Below, one piece after another: positions 1 to 5,805 of a stretch of DNA of 9,184 nucleotides. The DNA comes from an uncultured Oscillospiraceae bacterium (GTDB lineage Bacteria; Bacillota; Clostridia; Oscillospirales; Acutalibacteraceae). A program made the position numbers and the translations under genes. The stretch spans positions 1 through 9,184 of the forward strand of contig URJZ01000037.1 of NCBI GenBank assembly GCA_900548305.1, written 5' to 3'. Below the pieces are notes generated by a model, which was given only the letters and a program-made list of their open reading frames with translations, was not told the origin of the DNA and ran no database searches. Position 1 is the stretch's first letter. Each line of letters begins with the position of its first letter.

Positions 1-477
1 TAAATACAAATCGATGATGATTTTTACAAGTATTACTAATACACCGGTCATAATCAACACCTTATAGTCAGACATAACACCTGTAAACAATGAACCAATA
101 CCGGAATTAAAAATAGTCGGTTTATTAAAGAAAGACAACACCGCACTGCCATTGGTAATTACTAAGTTGATGCTCCACAATGCCGTCATTACCAAAATAC
201 CTGAAAGTAAATTGGTCACTTTAAACTTTACATGCAAAATCCCTGTGATACCACCTGCTACAGCGCCTGCCAGGAATGATAAAACACACGCAATCCAAGG
301 GTCTACCCCTACAGATATTAATAATCCTGTTAAACACATCCCCAACGGAAATGAGCCGTCTACCGTTAAATCAGGAAAATCAAGCACTTTGTAGGTAATA
401 TATACACCGATTGCCATAATACCATATATAAAACCTTCTTCAAAAATGCTGATGATTAAACTAATAAATACATCCAT
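1..477 (-). CDS. trpY: ABC transporter permease, TrpY-like (partial, runs off left edge)
   Basis: This is the first 159 codons of a hydrophobic membrane protein, read from an ATG at 477 down to base 1 without a stop; the C-terminal part lies outside the window. It begins MDVFISLIISIFEEGFIYGI and continues with hydrophobic segments around residues 5-22, 45-60, 62-85, 93-112 and 136-158. The stretch YKVLDFPDLTVDGSFPLG (about residues 28-45) is typical of permeases that pair with ABC_sub_bind-type substrate-binding proteins, a branch of the branched-chain amino acid/sugar permease family. The ribosome binding site is weak: only GCGGG about 7 bases upstream. The gene follows trpX on the same strand behind an intercistronic terminator, so it should be transcribed by read-through from the T-box promoter. 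Its predicted role is the membrane channel for tryptophan import. The family call is fairly sure; the substrate rests on the Trp T-box. The ATPase (trpZ) would be expected just beyond the left edge. Confidence 0.8.
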   Translation of the reverse strand, partial: MDVFISLIISIFEEGFIYGIMAIGVYITYKVLDFPDLTVDGSFPLGMCLTGLLISVGVDPWIACVLSFLAGAVAGGITGILHVKFKVTNLLSGILVMTALWSINLVITNGSAVLSFFNKPTIFNSGIGSLFTGVMSDYKVLIMTGVLVILVKIIIDLYL

Positions 478-530
478 GCAGTTACCCGCTTTCTATGATA
501 AGGTCAAAACAAATTTGTATGAAAGAATTT

Positions 531-580
531 TATGAAAAACGGAAAGGAAACATCTTTATACTAAGATGTTCCCTCTCCCA
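531..580 (-). terminator. Intercistronic hairpin terminator/attenuator between trpX and trpY
   Basis: Read on the minus strand, bases 578-563 can pair with 556-541 in a 16-bp stem that includes two G-U pairs. The core AACATCTT/AAGATGTT is perfect and the loop has 6 bases (562-557). A run of five T (539-535) follows. The hairpin lies 30 bases after the trpX stop and 54 bases before the trpY start, inside what should be one operon. A partial terminator here would give more substrate-binding protein than permease, a common arrangement in ABC importers. The structure is seen; the effect on expression is inferred. Confidence 0.65.
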
Positions 581-607
581 TTTTTCTGTCATCCTGATAA
601 AGTAAAA

Positions 608-1624
608 TTATTCTGCTAAATTCGTTGCGTTTGCATACTCTTCAGGTAGTGTTAAACCTAGTTTTTCCATAACCTCTTTGTTATAGTAAGGGTTACTTTC
701 GGTTGCTGTTACTACAGGAAGAGAATCAGCTGTTGCTTCGCCTTTTAGGATTTTTGCAGCCATCAGACCTGTTTCTTTACCCAACGCAACATAGTCAATA
801 CCTTCGGAAGCAAGGCAACCATTTTTTACTTGTTCTTCTTCTGAGCCAAATACAGGAATGTGTGCTTGTTCCGCAGCCTGTAATACGATTGTTAAGTTAT
901 TTACAACATTATTGTCTGTAAAATTGTTGATACAGTCAACACCTTTTGCAATCAATGCATTTGCACCTGTAGCAACTTCTGAAGCATTGGTAATACCTTG
1001 TTCTACTACTTCAAAACCATAATTAGAGGCAATCTCTTTTAACTTTGAAAGGTGTGATACTGAATTTGGTTCACTGGTTGTATAAAGCACACCAATTTTT
1101 TTCGCATCCGGTAAAAAAGCTCGAATCATTTTTACTTGGGATTCTAACGGAAGTACGTCACAAGAACCCGTAATATTAGCACCTGTAGATTCTAAAGATT
1201 GTACCAAACCTGCTGAAACAGGGTCAGAAATTGCTGTAAATACAATTGGTGGTTTACCTCCGGATTGTGTAGCTCCATATGCAGACATCGCCGCCGGTGT
1301 TGCAATGGCGCCAATTAAATCTACTTTTTGCGATACGAAGTTTTTTGCAATCAAATCACTTGTACTGGTTTCACCGTTAGCATTCTTAAAGAATAGTTCC
1401 AAATTTTCTCCTTCTACATAACCACCCTCTGCAAGACCTTCTTTAAAACCTTGGTAGCAGTTATCCAAAGAACCATGTGTAGCGTATTGAATTACACCAA
1501 CTTTAGCCATGTTTGTACTTGCGCTGCCAGAATTTGCTGTTTCAGAGCTGCCGCATGCCGCAAAAGACAGCAACATAGCACTTGCAGCCAAAGCACAAGC
1601 AATGAATTTAACAATTCTTTTCAT
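608..1624 (-). CDS. trpX: ABC transporter substrate-binding lipoprotein, TrpX-like
   Basis: The 338-residue protein would capture its ligand outside the membrane and deliver it to the TrpY/TrpZ importer. The N-terminus has a lipoprotein signal peptide: basic MKRIVKF, a hydrophobic stretch, then LSFAAC with the lipidated Cys at residue 24, followed by a Gly/Ser-rich linker. The mature part fits the ABC_sub_bind family (two-lobed periplasmic-binding fold), with VGVIQYATH near the start of lobe 1, IATPAAMSAYGAT, IVFTAISDPVSAGLV and IGVLYTTSEPNS. The length is normal for the family. I chose ATG 1624 rather than the in-frame ATG at 1654 because GGGGGT (1636-1631) sits 7 bases upstream of 1624 and because the signal peptide then starts properly. 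The gene is controlled by a T-box with a tryptophan specifier, so tryptophan is the likely ligand. Members of this family also bind other ligands, so the substrate remains an inference from regulation. Confidence 0.87.
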   Translation of the reverse strand: MKRIVKFIACALAASAMLLSFAACGSSETANSGSASTNMAKVGVIQYATHGSLDNCYQGFKEGLAEGGYVEGENLELFFKNANGETSTSDLIAKNFVSQKVDLIGAIATPAAMSAYGATQSGGKPPIVFTAISDPVSAGLVQSLESTGANITGSCDVLPLESQVKMIRAFLPDAKKIGVLYTTSEPNSVSHLSKLKEIASNYGFEVVEQGITNASEVATGANALIAKGVDCINNFTDNNVVNNLTIVLQAAEQAHIPVFGSEEEQVKNGCLASEGIDYVALGKETGLMAAKILKGEATADSLPVVTATESNPYYNKEVMEKLGLTLPEEYANATNLAE

Positions 1625-1662
1625 AATTTTACCCCCATACAAATTTGTTATCATTTGAGTAT

Positions 1663-1703
1663 AAAAAAAGCTCTTGTCCCTGTATCAAAACAGGGACAAG
1701 AGC
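1663..1703 (-). terminator. T-box regulated intrinsic terminator
   Basis: On the minus strand GCTCTTGTCCCTG (1703-1691) pairs perfectly over 13 bp with CAGGGACAAGAGC (1682-1670) across an 8-base loop, followed by seven T (1669-1663). The 5' arm contains the GTCCCTG that can alternatively pair with the GGG of the T-box motif, so terminator and antiterminator exclude each other. It ends 38 bases before the trpX start codon. Confidence 0.95.
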
Positions 1704-1937
1704 ATAACTCCTGCGGTACCACCCATATTGGCATTTCTGCCCACTTTATCCATACAATACGTATGTTCCCTTGATAACGGGTGGAAATCCCGTCAAATAC
1801 TACTTGGTTATAAAACCTTTCGCTTTGCCCTCATAAGTCCATTCACACTGCCATGCTCTGCCGCCTTCACACCAACCAGCGGTTCTCTGAAAAGCAGAAT
1901 CAGCTTACTACTCTTAATCATCGGTTTATCTATTCTT
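1663..1937 (-). promoter_or_regulatory. T-box riboswitch, tryptophan specifier (UGG)
   Basis: This untranslated leader of roughly 275 bases senses uncharged tRNA. Read on the minus strand it shows the AGTA motif near the 5' side of Stem I (about 1912-1909), AGAGA followed by GGTTGGTG in the distal part of Stem I (about 1889-1868), and a specifier loop GAATGGAC with the UGG codon at 1841-1839. A Stem III hairpin ACGGG/CCCGT (about 1793-1777) follows, then the conserved T-box sequence GGGTGGTACCGCAGG (1724-1710), then the terminator. UGG is the only Trp codon. The T-box bulge is UGGU, which pairs with the ACCA or, with a wobble, the GCCA end of a tRNA. Uncharged tRNA-Trp should stabilise the antiterminator and switch on trpX and the genes after it. 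The end near 1937 is estimated from the promoter. Confidence 0.93.
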
Positions 1938-1943
1938 TGCTTC

Positions 1944-1972
1944 ATTATATGTTGATAAAAACCATTTGTCAA
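1944..1972 (-). promoter_or_regulatory. Sigma-A promoter of the T-box/trpX operon
   Basis: On the minus strand there is a perfect TTGACA -35 box (1972-1967), a 17-base spacer and a perfect TATAAT -10 box (1949-1944). Transcription would start near 1937, giving a leader of about 310 bases before trpX. A consensus-strength promoter fits a system controlled after initiation by the T-box rather than by a repressor. Confidence 0.9.
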
Positions 1973-2171
1973 GTTTTTTCTGTTAGAATTTCTTGTTAGA
2001 ATCATGCTATTACATCATTGTTCGAGTATGGAACGGATAGTTTATGTCAACAAAAATGAATATTAGGATATTTCAACACTATTTTCAAAAAAATCCGCCG
2101 CACACATGTATAATATTCACATAAATTTATTTATTTTTCTTATTTAGAATATTTATTTAAATTGATAGAGA

Positions 2172-2205
2172 TATAATAAAACCATTGATAAAGAAGAAGT
2201 GAGGG
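2172..2205 (+). promoter_or_regulatory. Putative -10 box and ribosome binding site of the kinase gene
   Basis: TATAAT at 2172-2177 would place the transcript start near 2184. The spacing has no good -35 hexamer, so the promoter call is weak. GAGGG (2201-2205) lies 7 bases before ATG 2213 and fixes that start. A second TATAAT at 2109-2114 also lacks a matching -35 box. Confidence 0.35.
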
Positions 2206-2212
2206 CTCTATT

Positions 2213-2839
2213 ATGGAAATGAACACTGTAATTACAATTTCAAGAGAATATGGCAGTGGAGGACGTGATATTGGCAAATTAGTAGCAGAAAAATTAAACA
2301 TCCCTTATTATGATCAAGAAATTACAGAAATCGCTGCTAAAAAAAGTGGATTAAACAGTGAAGTGTTACGTGAAAATGATGAAATTGCAACCACTAGTAT
2401 ATTTGGCAATTTTATGGCCGGTTCCTATTTTTTTGCAAACCAAGCATATAATGCAAATGAACTAACAATCAACGACCAACTTTATTTATTAGAATCACAA
2501 ATTATTCATTCACTTGCTGAAAAGGGTCCTTGTGTTATTATCGGCCGTTGTGCTGACTATGTTTTAAGAGAACATAAACACACATTAAATGTATTTGTCC
2601 ATGCAGATATTGAATTTAGAAAAAAACGTGCAGTTGAGCACTATGGTATATCTCCGAAAAAAATTGAAGAATTTTTACACAAACAAGACAAGCACCGTGC
2701 TCACTATCATAGTTTTTATACTGACCAAAAATGGAAAGCAATTGAAAATTATGATTTAACCATTGATAGTTCAAGATTTGGCATTGATGCTTCTGTTGAA
2801 ATGATTATCGCTGCTGCCAAAATTAAATCCGGAATTTAA
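2213..2839 (+). CDS. Cytidylate kinase-like family protein
   Basis: This is a 208-residue soluble protein of the cytidylate-kinase-like (Cytidylate_kin2) family, P-loop NTPases common in Clostridia whose true substrate is generally not established. The nucleotide-binding region is at the N-terminus: ISREYGSGGRDIGKL (residues 9-23), a variant P-loop in which GSGGRDIG replaces the usual GSGKS/T, followed by IPYYDQEI. Further family signatures are CVIIGRCADYVLREH near residues 105-120, a lid-like basic segment FRKKRAVEHYGIS, and DKHRAHYHSFYT...KW...NYDLTIDSS towards the C-terminus. The length is usual for the family. ATG 2213 has a well-spaced ribosome binding site; the ATG two codons later is less well placed. 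The gene stands alone between a divergent transporter operon and the rnf cluster and has its own terminator, so the context gives no functional clue. It is probably not the housekeeping CMP kinase (cmk), which keeps a canonical P-loop. Confidence 0.85.
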   Translation: MEMNTVITISREYGSGGRDIGKLVAEKLNIPYYDQEITEIAAKKSGLNSEVLRENDEIATTSIFGNFMAGSYFFANQAYNANELTINDQLYLLESQIIHSLAEKGPCVIIGRCADYVLREHKHTLNVFVHADIEFRKKRAVEHYGISPKKIEEFLHKQDKHRAHYHSFYTDQKWKAIENYDLTIDSSRFGIDASVEMIIAAAKIKSGI

Positions 2840-2875
2840 AATTTATTACATTAACAATATAAAAATATATTAATA

Positions 2876-2915
2876 AAACAGTGACATTCTGAATGAATTG
2901 TCACTGTTTTTGTTT
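2876..2915 (+). terminator. Intrinsic terminator after the kinase gene
   Basis: AAACAGTGACA (2876-2886) pairs perfectly over 11 bp with TGTCACTGTTT (2899-2909) across a 12-base loop. The T-rich run (2907-2911, then more T) follows on the plus strand. It begins 37 bases after the kinase stop codon and separates that gene from the rnf cluster. Confidence 0.88.
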
Positions 2916-3088
2916 GTGTTTCATTTAACAATACTGAACCTGATTTTTACAGATAAAAATTAACAACAAATTAATAACATTTATTTTCTGTCTATAAAAC
3001 CCATTTTTTATGAACATATTGCACATACAGATATATGTTTGTATTAAATTTTTGTACAGTGTTTCGTATACTGTTTTTGTATTTTTTA
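2916..3088 (+). other. AT-rich intergenic stretch with no gene
   Basis: I see no credible coding frame here on either strand; a minus-strand frame through it is low-complexity and has no ribosome binding site or family resemblance. The stretch is T-rich and contains two weak short hairpins: ACATA/TATGT near 3024-3039, and ACAGTG/TACTGT near 3056-3075 followed by TTTTTG, which could be a minor second terminator. I looked for a Rex-type operator (TTGTTAA N4 TTAACAA) and found only isolated TTAACAA-like halves. Confidence 0.5.
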
Positions 3089-3117
3089 TTGCTATTTTTG
3101 TAACAATCAGTTAAAAT
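3089..3117 (+). promoter_or_regulatory. Probable promoter of the apbE-rnf cluster
   Basis: TTGCTA (3089-3094), a 17-base spacer and TAAAAT (3112-3117) make a reasonable sigma-A promoter with a start near 3124. Just downstream the heptamer TATTAAC occurs twice, at 3121-3127 and 3132-3138, an 11-base period that could serve a regulator. No other promoter-like element is as well spaced before the cluster. No strong terminator is seen between here and the right edge, so this promoter probably drives all seven genes. Confidence 0.55.
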
Positions 3118-3138
3118 ATATATTAACTCCCTATTAAC

Positions 3139-3169
3139 AGGTGGGAAACTATGAATTAAAAAGGGGGTT
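3139..3169 (+). promoter_or_regulatory. Two successive ribosome binding sites with a two-codon ORF (Met-Asn-stop)
   Basis: AGGTGGG (3139-3145) is 5 bases before an ATG at 3151 that is followed at once by AAT and TAA, so it opens only a Met-Asn ORF (3151-3159). A second strong site, AAGGGGGTT (3161-3169), follows directly. It is placed for initiation near 3176, where the ApbE-like frame has ATA, and is too far (30 bases) from the first in-frame ATG at 3200. This may be a translational control element, or a sign that the start region contains a one-base error or mutation. Confidence 0.4.
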
Positions 3170-3199
3170 ACAAATATAGAACATAGAAAGCAGAGAATA

Positions 3200-4243
3200 A
3201 TGCAAATTGTGGCCATATCACTTACTGCTATTGTGATAGCAGTTGCCGTGGGCCTCGTTTTTATGTTCTCCAAAAAAGACGAAACTCCGTCAAATAATTA
3301 TTCTCGTGAAGATACAATACAGGATATTACCGTATACCAAACTCTTTACGGCCAAAACACGGAGACAGCTGCTACCAATGCAGCTAATGCTATGAATGAG
3401 CTATCACAATTAATTAGTTTTGAAGAAGATGACTCAGACATACAAAAACTAAATCAAGCTGCTGGGCTTGACTGGATCTCTTTAGATTCACGTACGATTT
3501 CCATTTTAGATAAAGCAGAAAAAGTCGCCCAAGACTCGGGTGGTGCTTTTTCGCCTACCATTGTGCCTATCTTAAATTTGTGGGGATTTTCGGGACTGAA
3601 TCCTTCGGTTCCAACGCAAGAAAAAATCGAACAATTTTTACCTTATATCGATTACCAAAATTTACGCGTTAATACACAGGAAAACACCGCTTCCCTCAAA
3701 ATGCGCTATTCTTCCGTCAGTTTGGACGGTATTTCTAATGGCTCACTTTGTGAAAGCGCAGTATCGTCTTATCAGACTTCCGGTGTTGCTGCCGGCATTA
3801 TCACCGTCGGCCATTCAGTTGGCGTATACGGAACAAAACCAGATGGTTCCAAATGGACGCTTGCGGTTAAAAATCCTGATGTCACGGACACAGAGCTGCT
3901 TGCAATCGGTACTTTTACCATAGAGTCCGGTTATGCTTCCACATGTCAATTAGAACAAAACTCGTTTGTTCAGGATGGCACAACGTATTATGGAATTTTA
4001 GACCCCTCTACCGGAAAACCTGTAGAAACTGATTTGGTGTCTGTCACCGTTACCCACGCCGACGGACCTACCAGCGATGCTCTTGCCCTTGCCTGCATGG
4101 TATTGGGAAAAGAAAAGGGCATGTCCCTGCTAGAACAATATAATGCAGGCGGTATTTTCATTGACCGTGAAAACAATGTTACCGTTACGGATAATTTAAA
4201 AGAATCCGTACAACTGACAACAGATACGTTTAAACTTGCATAA
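3200..4243 (+). CDS. ApbE-like (FAD:protein FMN transferase family) membrane-anchored protein, divergent
   Basis: The protein has 347 residues from ATG 3200. ApbE enzymes transfer FMN from FAD to a Thr of target proteins, including RnfD and RnfG, so a copy before rnfC makes sense. An N-terminal hydrophobic anchor (residues 3-23) is followed by the ApbE fold: DSDIQKLNQAAGLDW, GGAFSPT..PILNLWGF (115-130), VSLDGISNG (173-181), GIITVGHSVGVYGTKPDG, YYGILDPSTGKPV (263-275) and TSDALALACMVLGKEKG (from 291). The order and spacing match ApbE throughout, but several signature positions differ: FDPT reads FSPT (Ser118), the GG of the VGG motif reads Gly-His205, HxIDP reads Gly265-Ile-Leu-Asp-Pro, and DALxT reads DALAL with Leu297. 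The usual MGT near the start and the SGxYR motif are not visible. It may be a weakly active or inactive paralogue. The start is uncertain: the best ribosome binding site points to ATA 3176, which would add EHRKQRI before the anchor. It is 80 bases from rnfC. Confidence 0.78.
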   Translation: MQIVAISLTAIVIAVAVGLVFMFSKKDETPSNNYSREDTIQDITVYQTLYGQNTETAATNAANAMNELSQLISFEEDDSDIQKLNQAAGLDWISLDSRTISILDKAEKVAQDSGGAFSPTIVPILNLWGFSGLNPSVPTQEKIEQFLPYIDYQNLRVNTQENTASLKMRYSSVSLDGISNGSLCESAVSSYQTSGVAAGIITVGHSVGVYGTKPDGSKWTLAVKNPDVTDTELLAIGTFTIESGYASTCQLEQNSFVQDGTTYYGILDPSTGKPVETDLVSVTVTHADGPTSDALALACMVLGKEKGMSLLEQYNAGGIFIDRENNVTVTDNLKESVQLTTDTFKLA

Positions 4244-4323
4244 TTTCTTTTGTACAAGTTTCATCTGTTAATGAAAGGTTTATGGCACTTGTTATTAAAA
4301 ACCTTACATTTAGGAGGATAAGC

Positions 4324-5730
4324 ATGAATTTGTCTATACCATTAAAACCATTCAGAACCTTTGGTGGTGCTAAGGTTCCACATCGCAAACATACTGGTTC
4401 ATCACCTTCTGAGGTGATCCCTACTCCAGAAAAAGTCAGAATTCCAATGCAAATGCACATTGGTGCTCCCTGCAAACCTCTTGTGAAAGTTGGTGAACAA
4501 GTACTTGTCGGTCAAAAAATCGGCGATAGCGATGCTTTTATTTCTGCACCAATTCATGCAACCATTTCCGGAAAAGTAACCGCAATTGAAAAATTGGTAA
4601 TGACTGACGGAAAAAGTGTGGATGCTGTTGTTATTACATCTGATGGTGAAAACGCTGTATCTCCTGAGGTTCAGCCTCCTGAAATTCACTCCAGAGAAGA
4701 CTTTGTAAAAGCAATCAGAGAATCCGGTTTAGTGGGTCTAGGCGGTGGTGGTTTTCCAACTCACGTAAAAGTAAATCCACCAAAACCGGTTGACACTTTA
4801 TTAATCAACGCTGCAGAATGCGAGCCATATATTACAGCTGATCACAGAGAAATGCTTGAAAACTCTGAGCGAGTAATTGATGGTATGTTTGCAGTAGCCA
4901 AATACTTAGATATAAAACGCATTATTATTGGTATTGAAAGTAATAAACCGGATGCAATCAAACTAATGAAAGAAAAACTTGCATCAGATCCAAGAAATAA
5001 AAACGGTATGGCAGGTGTCCTTACCCTACGCGCTATTTATCCGCAAGGTGCTGAAAGAGTTTTGATACAGGCAGCTACAGGAAAGCAGCTGAATCCTACC
5101 AAACTTCCTGCTGACTTAGGCTGTATTGTAATGAACGTCACTTCCGCAGGCTTTATTGCTGATTATTTAAGAACCGGTATGCCGCTGATTAAAAAACGCG
5201 TTACCATTGACGGTTCTGCTGTTACAACACCCAAAAATGTAATTGCTCCTATTGGTACTAGCTTAGAAGATATGATTGCATTTTGCGGAGGCTATAAAGA
5301 GGAATTGCGTGAAGTGCTACTCGGCGGTCCTATGATGGGTATTGCAATTCCATCTGACAATTTTCAAATTATGAAACAGTCAAACGGTGTGCTATTCTTC
5401 AGCGACAAAGAAGCAATCAGAAAACGTACTACTGCATGCATCCATTGCGGCACCTGTGTCACTGTATGCCCTATGCATTTGGAACCGTATGCGTTAGAGA
5501 AAAACTTTGAAAAAAGAATTATCGAAAATTTACGAAAACTTTCTGTTATGACTTGTATTGAATGCGGCAGCTGCTCTTTTGTATGTCCTGCAAATAGGCC
5601 ATTGGTACACTCCATTCGTCTGGGAAAAAATTTAATTCGCAAAGACGATGCGGCCGAAAAAGCAAGACAAGAAGCTTTAAAAGCAAAAACCGAAGCTGCG
5701 ATTGAAGCTGTAGAGTCTGAACATAAATAA
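4324..5730 (+). CDS. rnfC: Rnf complex subunit RnfC (NADH/FMN and 4Fe-4S subunit)
   Basis: RnfC is the peripheral, cytoplasm-facing subunit at which electrons pass to NAD+. The 468-residue protein begins MNLSIPLKPFRTFGGAKVPH, the normal RnfC N-terminus. Next come a biotinyl/lipoyl-like barrel region (about 40-110: GAPCKPLVKVGEQV, then APIHATISGKV), the Gly-rich nucleotide/flavin loop GLVGLGGGGFPTHVK (about 136-150) with NAAECEPYITADHREM after it, a SLBB-like region before GGPMMG, and two ferredoxin-type 4Fe-4S motifs: C372-x2-C375-x2-C378-x3-C382-P and C411-x2-C414-x2-C417-x3-C421-P. The charged C-terminal tail is probably helical. I chose ATG 4324 because AGGAGGA (4312-4318) lies 5 bases before it; the in-frame ATG at 4282 would add 14 residues and has a badly spaced site. 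The CxxC motifs and the rnf order rule out NqrA. Confidence 0.97.
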   Translation: MNLSIPLKPFRTFGGAKVPHRKHTGSSPSEVIPTPEKVRIPMQMHIGAPCKPLVKVGEQVLVGQKIGDSDAFISAPIHATISGKVTAIEKLVMTDGKSVDAVVITSDGENAVSPEVQPPEIHSREDFVKAIRESGLVGLGGGGFPTHVKVNPPKPVDTLLINAAECEPYITADHREMLENSERVIDGMFAVAKYLDIKRIIIGIESNKPDAIKLMKEKLASDPRNKNGMAGVLTLRAIYPQGAERVLIQAATGKQLNPTKLPADLGCIVMNVTSAGFIADYLRTGMPLIKKRVTIDGSAVTTPKNVIAPIGTSLEDMIAFCGGYKEELREVLLGGPMMGIAIPSDNFQIMKQSNGVLFFSDKEAIRKRTTACIHCGTCVTVCPMHLEPYALEKNFEKRIIENLRKLSVMTCIECGSCSFVCPANRPLVHSIRLGKNLIRKDDAAEKARQEALKAKTEAAIEAVESEHK

Positions 5731-5733
5731 TTT

Positions 5734-5770
5734 TTTATAAAGTACATAAGCGACAACGTTACTTTATAAA
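5734..5770 (+). repeat. Perfect 11-bp inverted repeat between rnfC and rnfD
   Basis: TTTATAAAGTA (5734-5744) is repeated inverted as TACTTTATAAA (5760-5770) around a 15-base centre. It lies in the 75-base gap between rnfC and rnfD, the largest gap inside rnfC-B. No T run follows, so it is not a classical terminator. It may be an mRNA stability or processing hairpin, or an operator. The repeat is plainly seen; the function is unknown. Confidence 0.7.
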
Positions 5771-5805
5771 TACTAGCATATCAATTGGAAAGGCTTGAAT
5801 GTATT

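Noticed and set aside
152..394. Plus-strand open frame of 80 codons
   Set aside because: It lies wholly antisense to the trpY-like permease, has no ribosome binding site and resembles no family.
1451..1955. Two plus-strand open frames across the T-box region and a minus-strand frame at 1808-2005
   Set aside because: They overlap the structured T-box leader and the start of trpX; the sequence is fully explained by the RNA element.
2916..3150. Rex operator or flavin (FMN) riboswitch ahead of the apbE-rnf cluster
   Set aside because: No TTGTTAA N4 TTAACAA palindrome is present, and no conserved FMN riboswitch core was recognised in this AT-rich sequence.
2992..3273. Minus-strand open frame of 93 codons upstream of the ApbE-like gene
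   Set aside because: It is low-complexity AT-rich sequence that runs antisense into the ApbE-like gene, without a credible start signal.
4232..4261. Hairpin AAACTTG/CAAGTTT at the end of the ApbE-like gene as a terminator
   Set aside because: The stem has only 7 bp, overlaps the stop codon, has a 16-base loop and no T run. It is not convincing, and the genes around it look like one cluster.
4282..4323. Extended N-terminus for rnfC from ATG 4282
   Set aside because: The AGGAGGA site at 4312-4318 fits ATG 4324, and the family N-terminus begins there.
5364..5756. Minus-strand open frame of 130 codons within rnfC
   Set aside because: It is a shadow of rnfC opposite its iron-sulfur and C-terminal region; the plus-strand reading has clear RnfC motifs.
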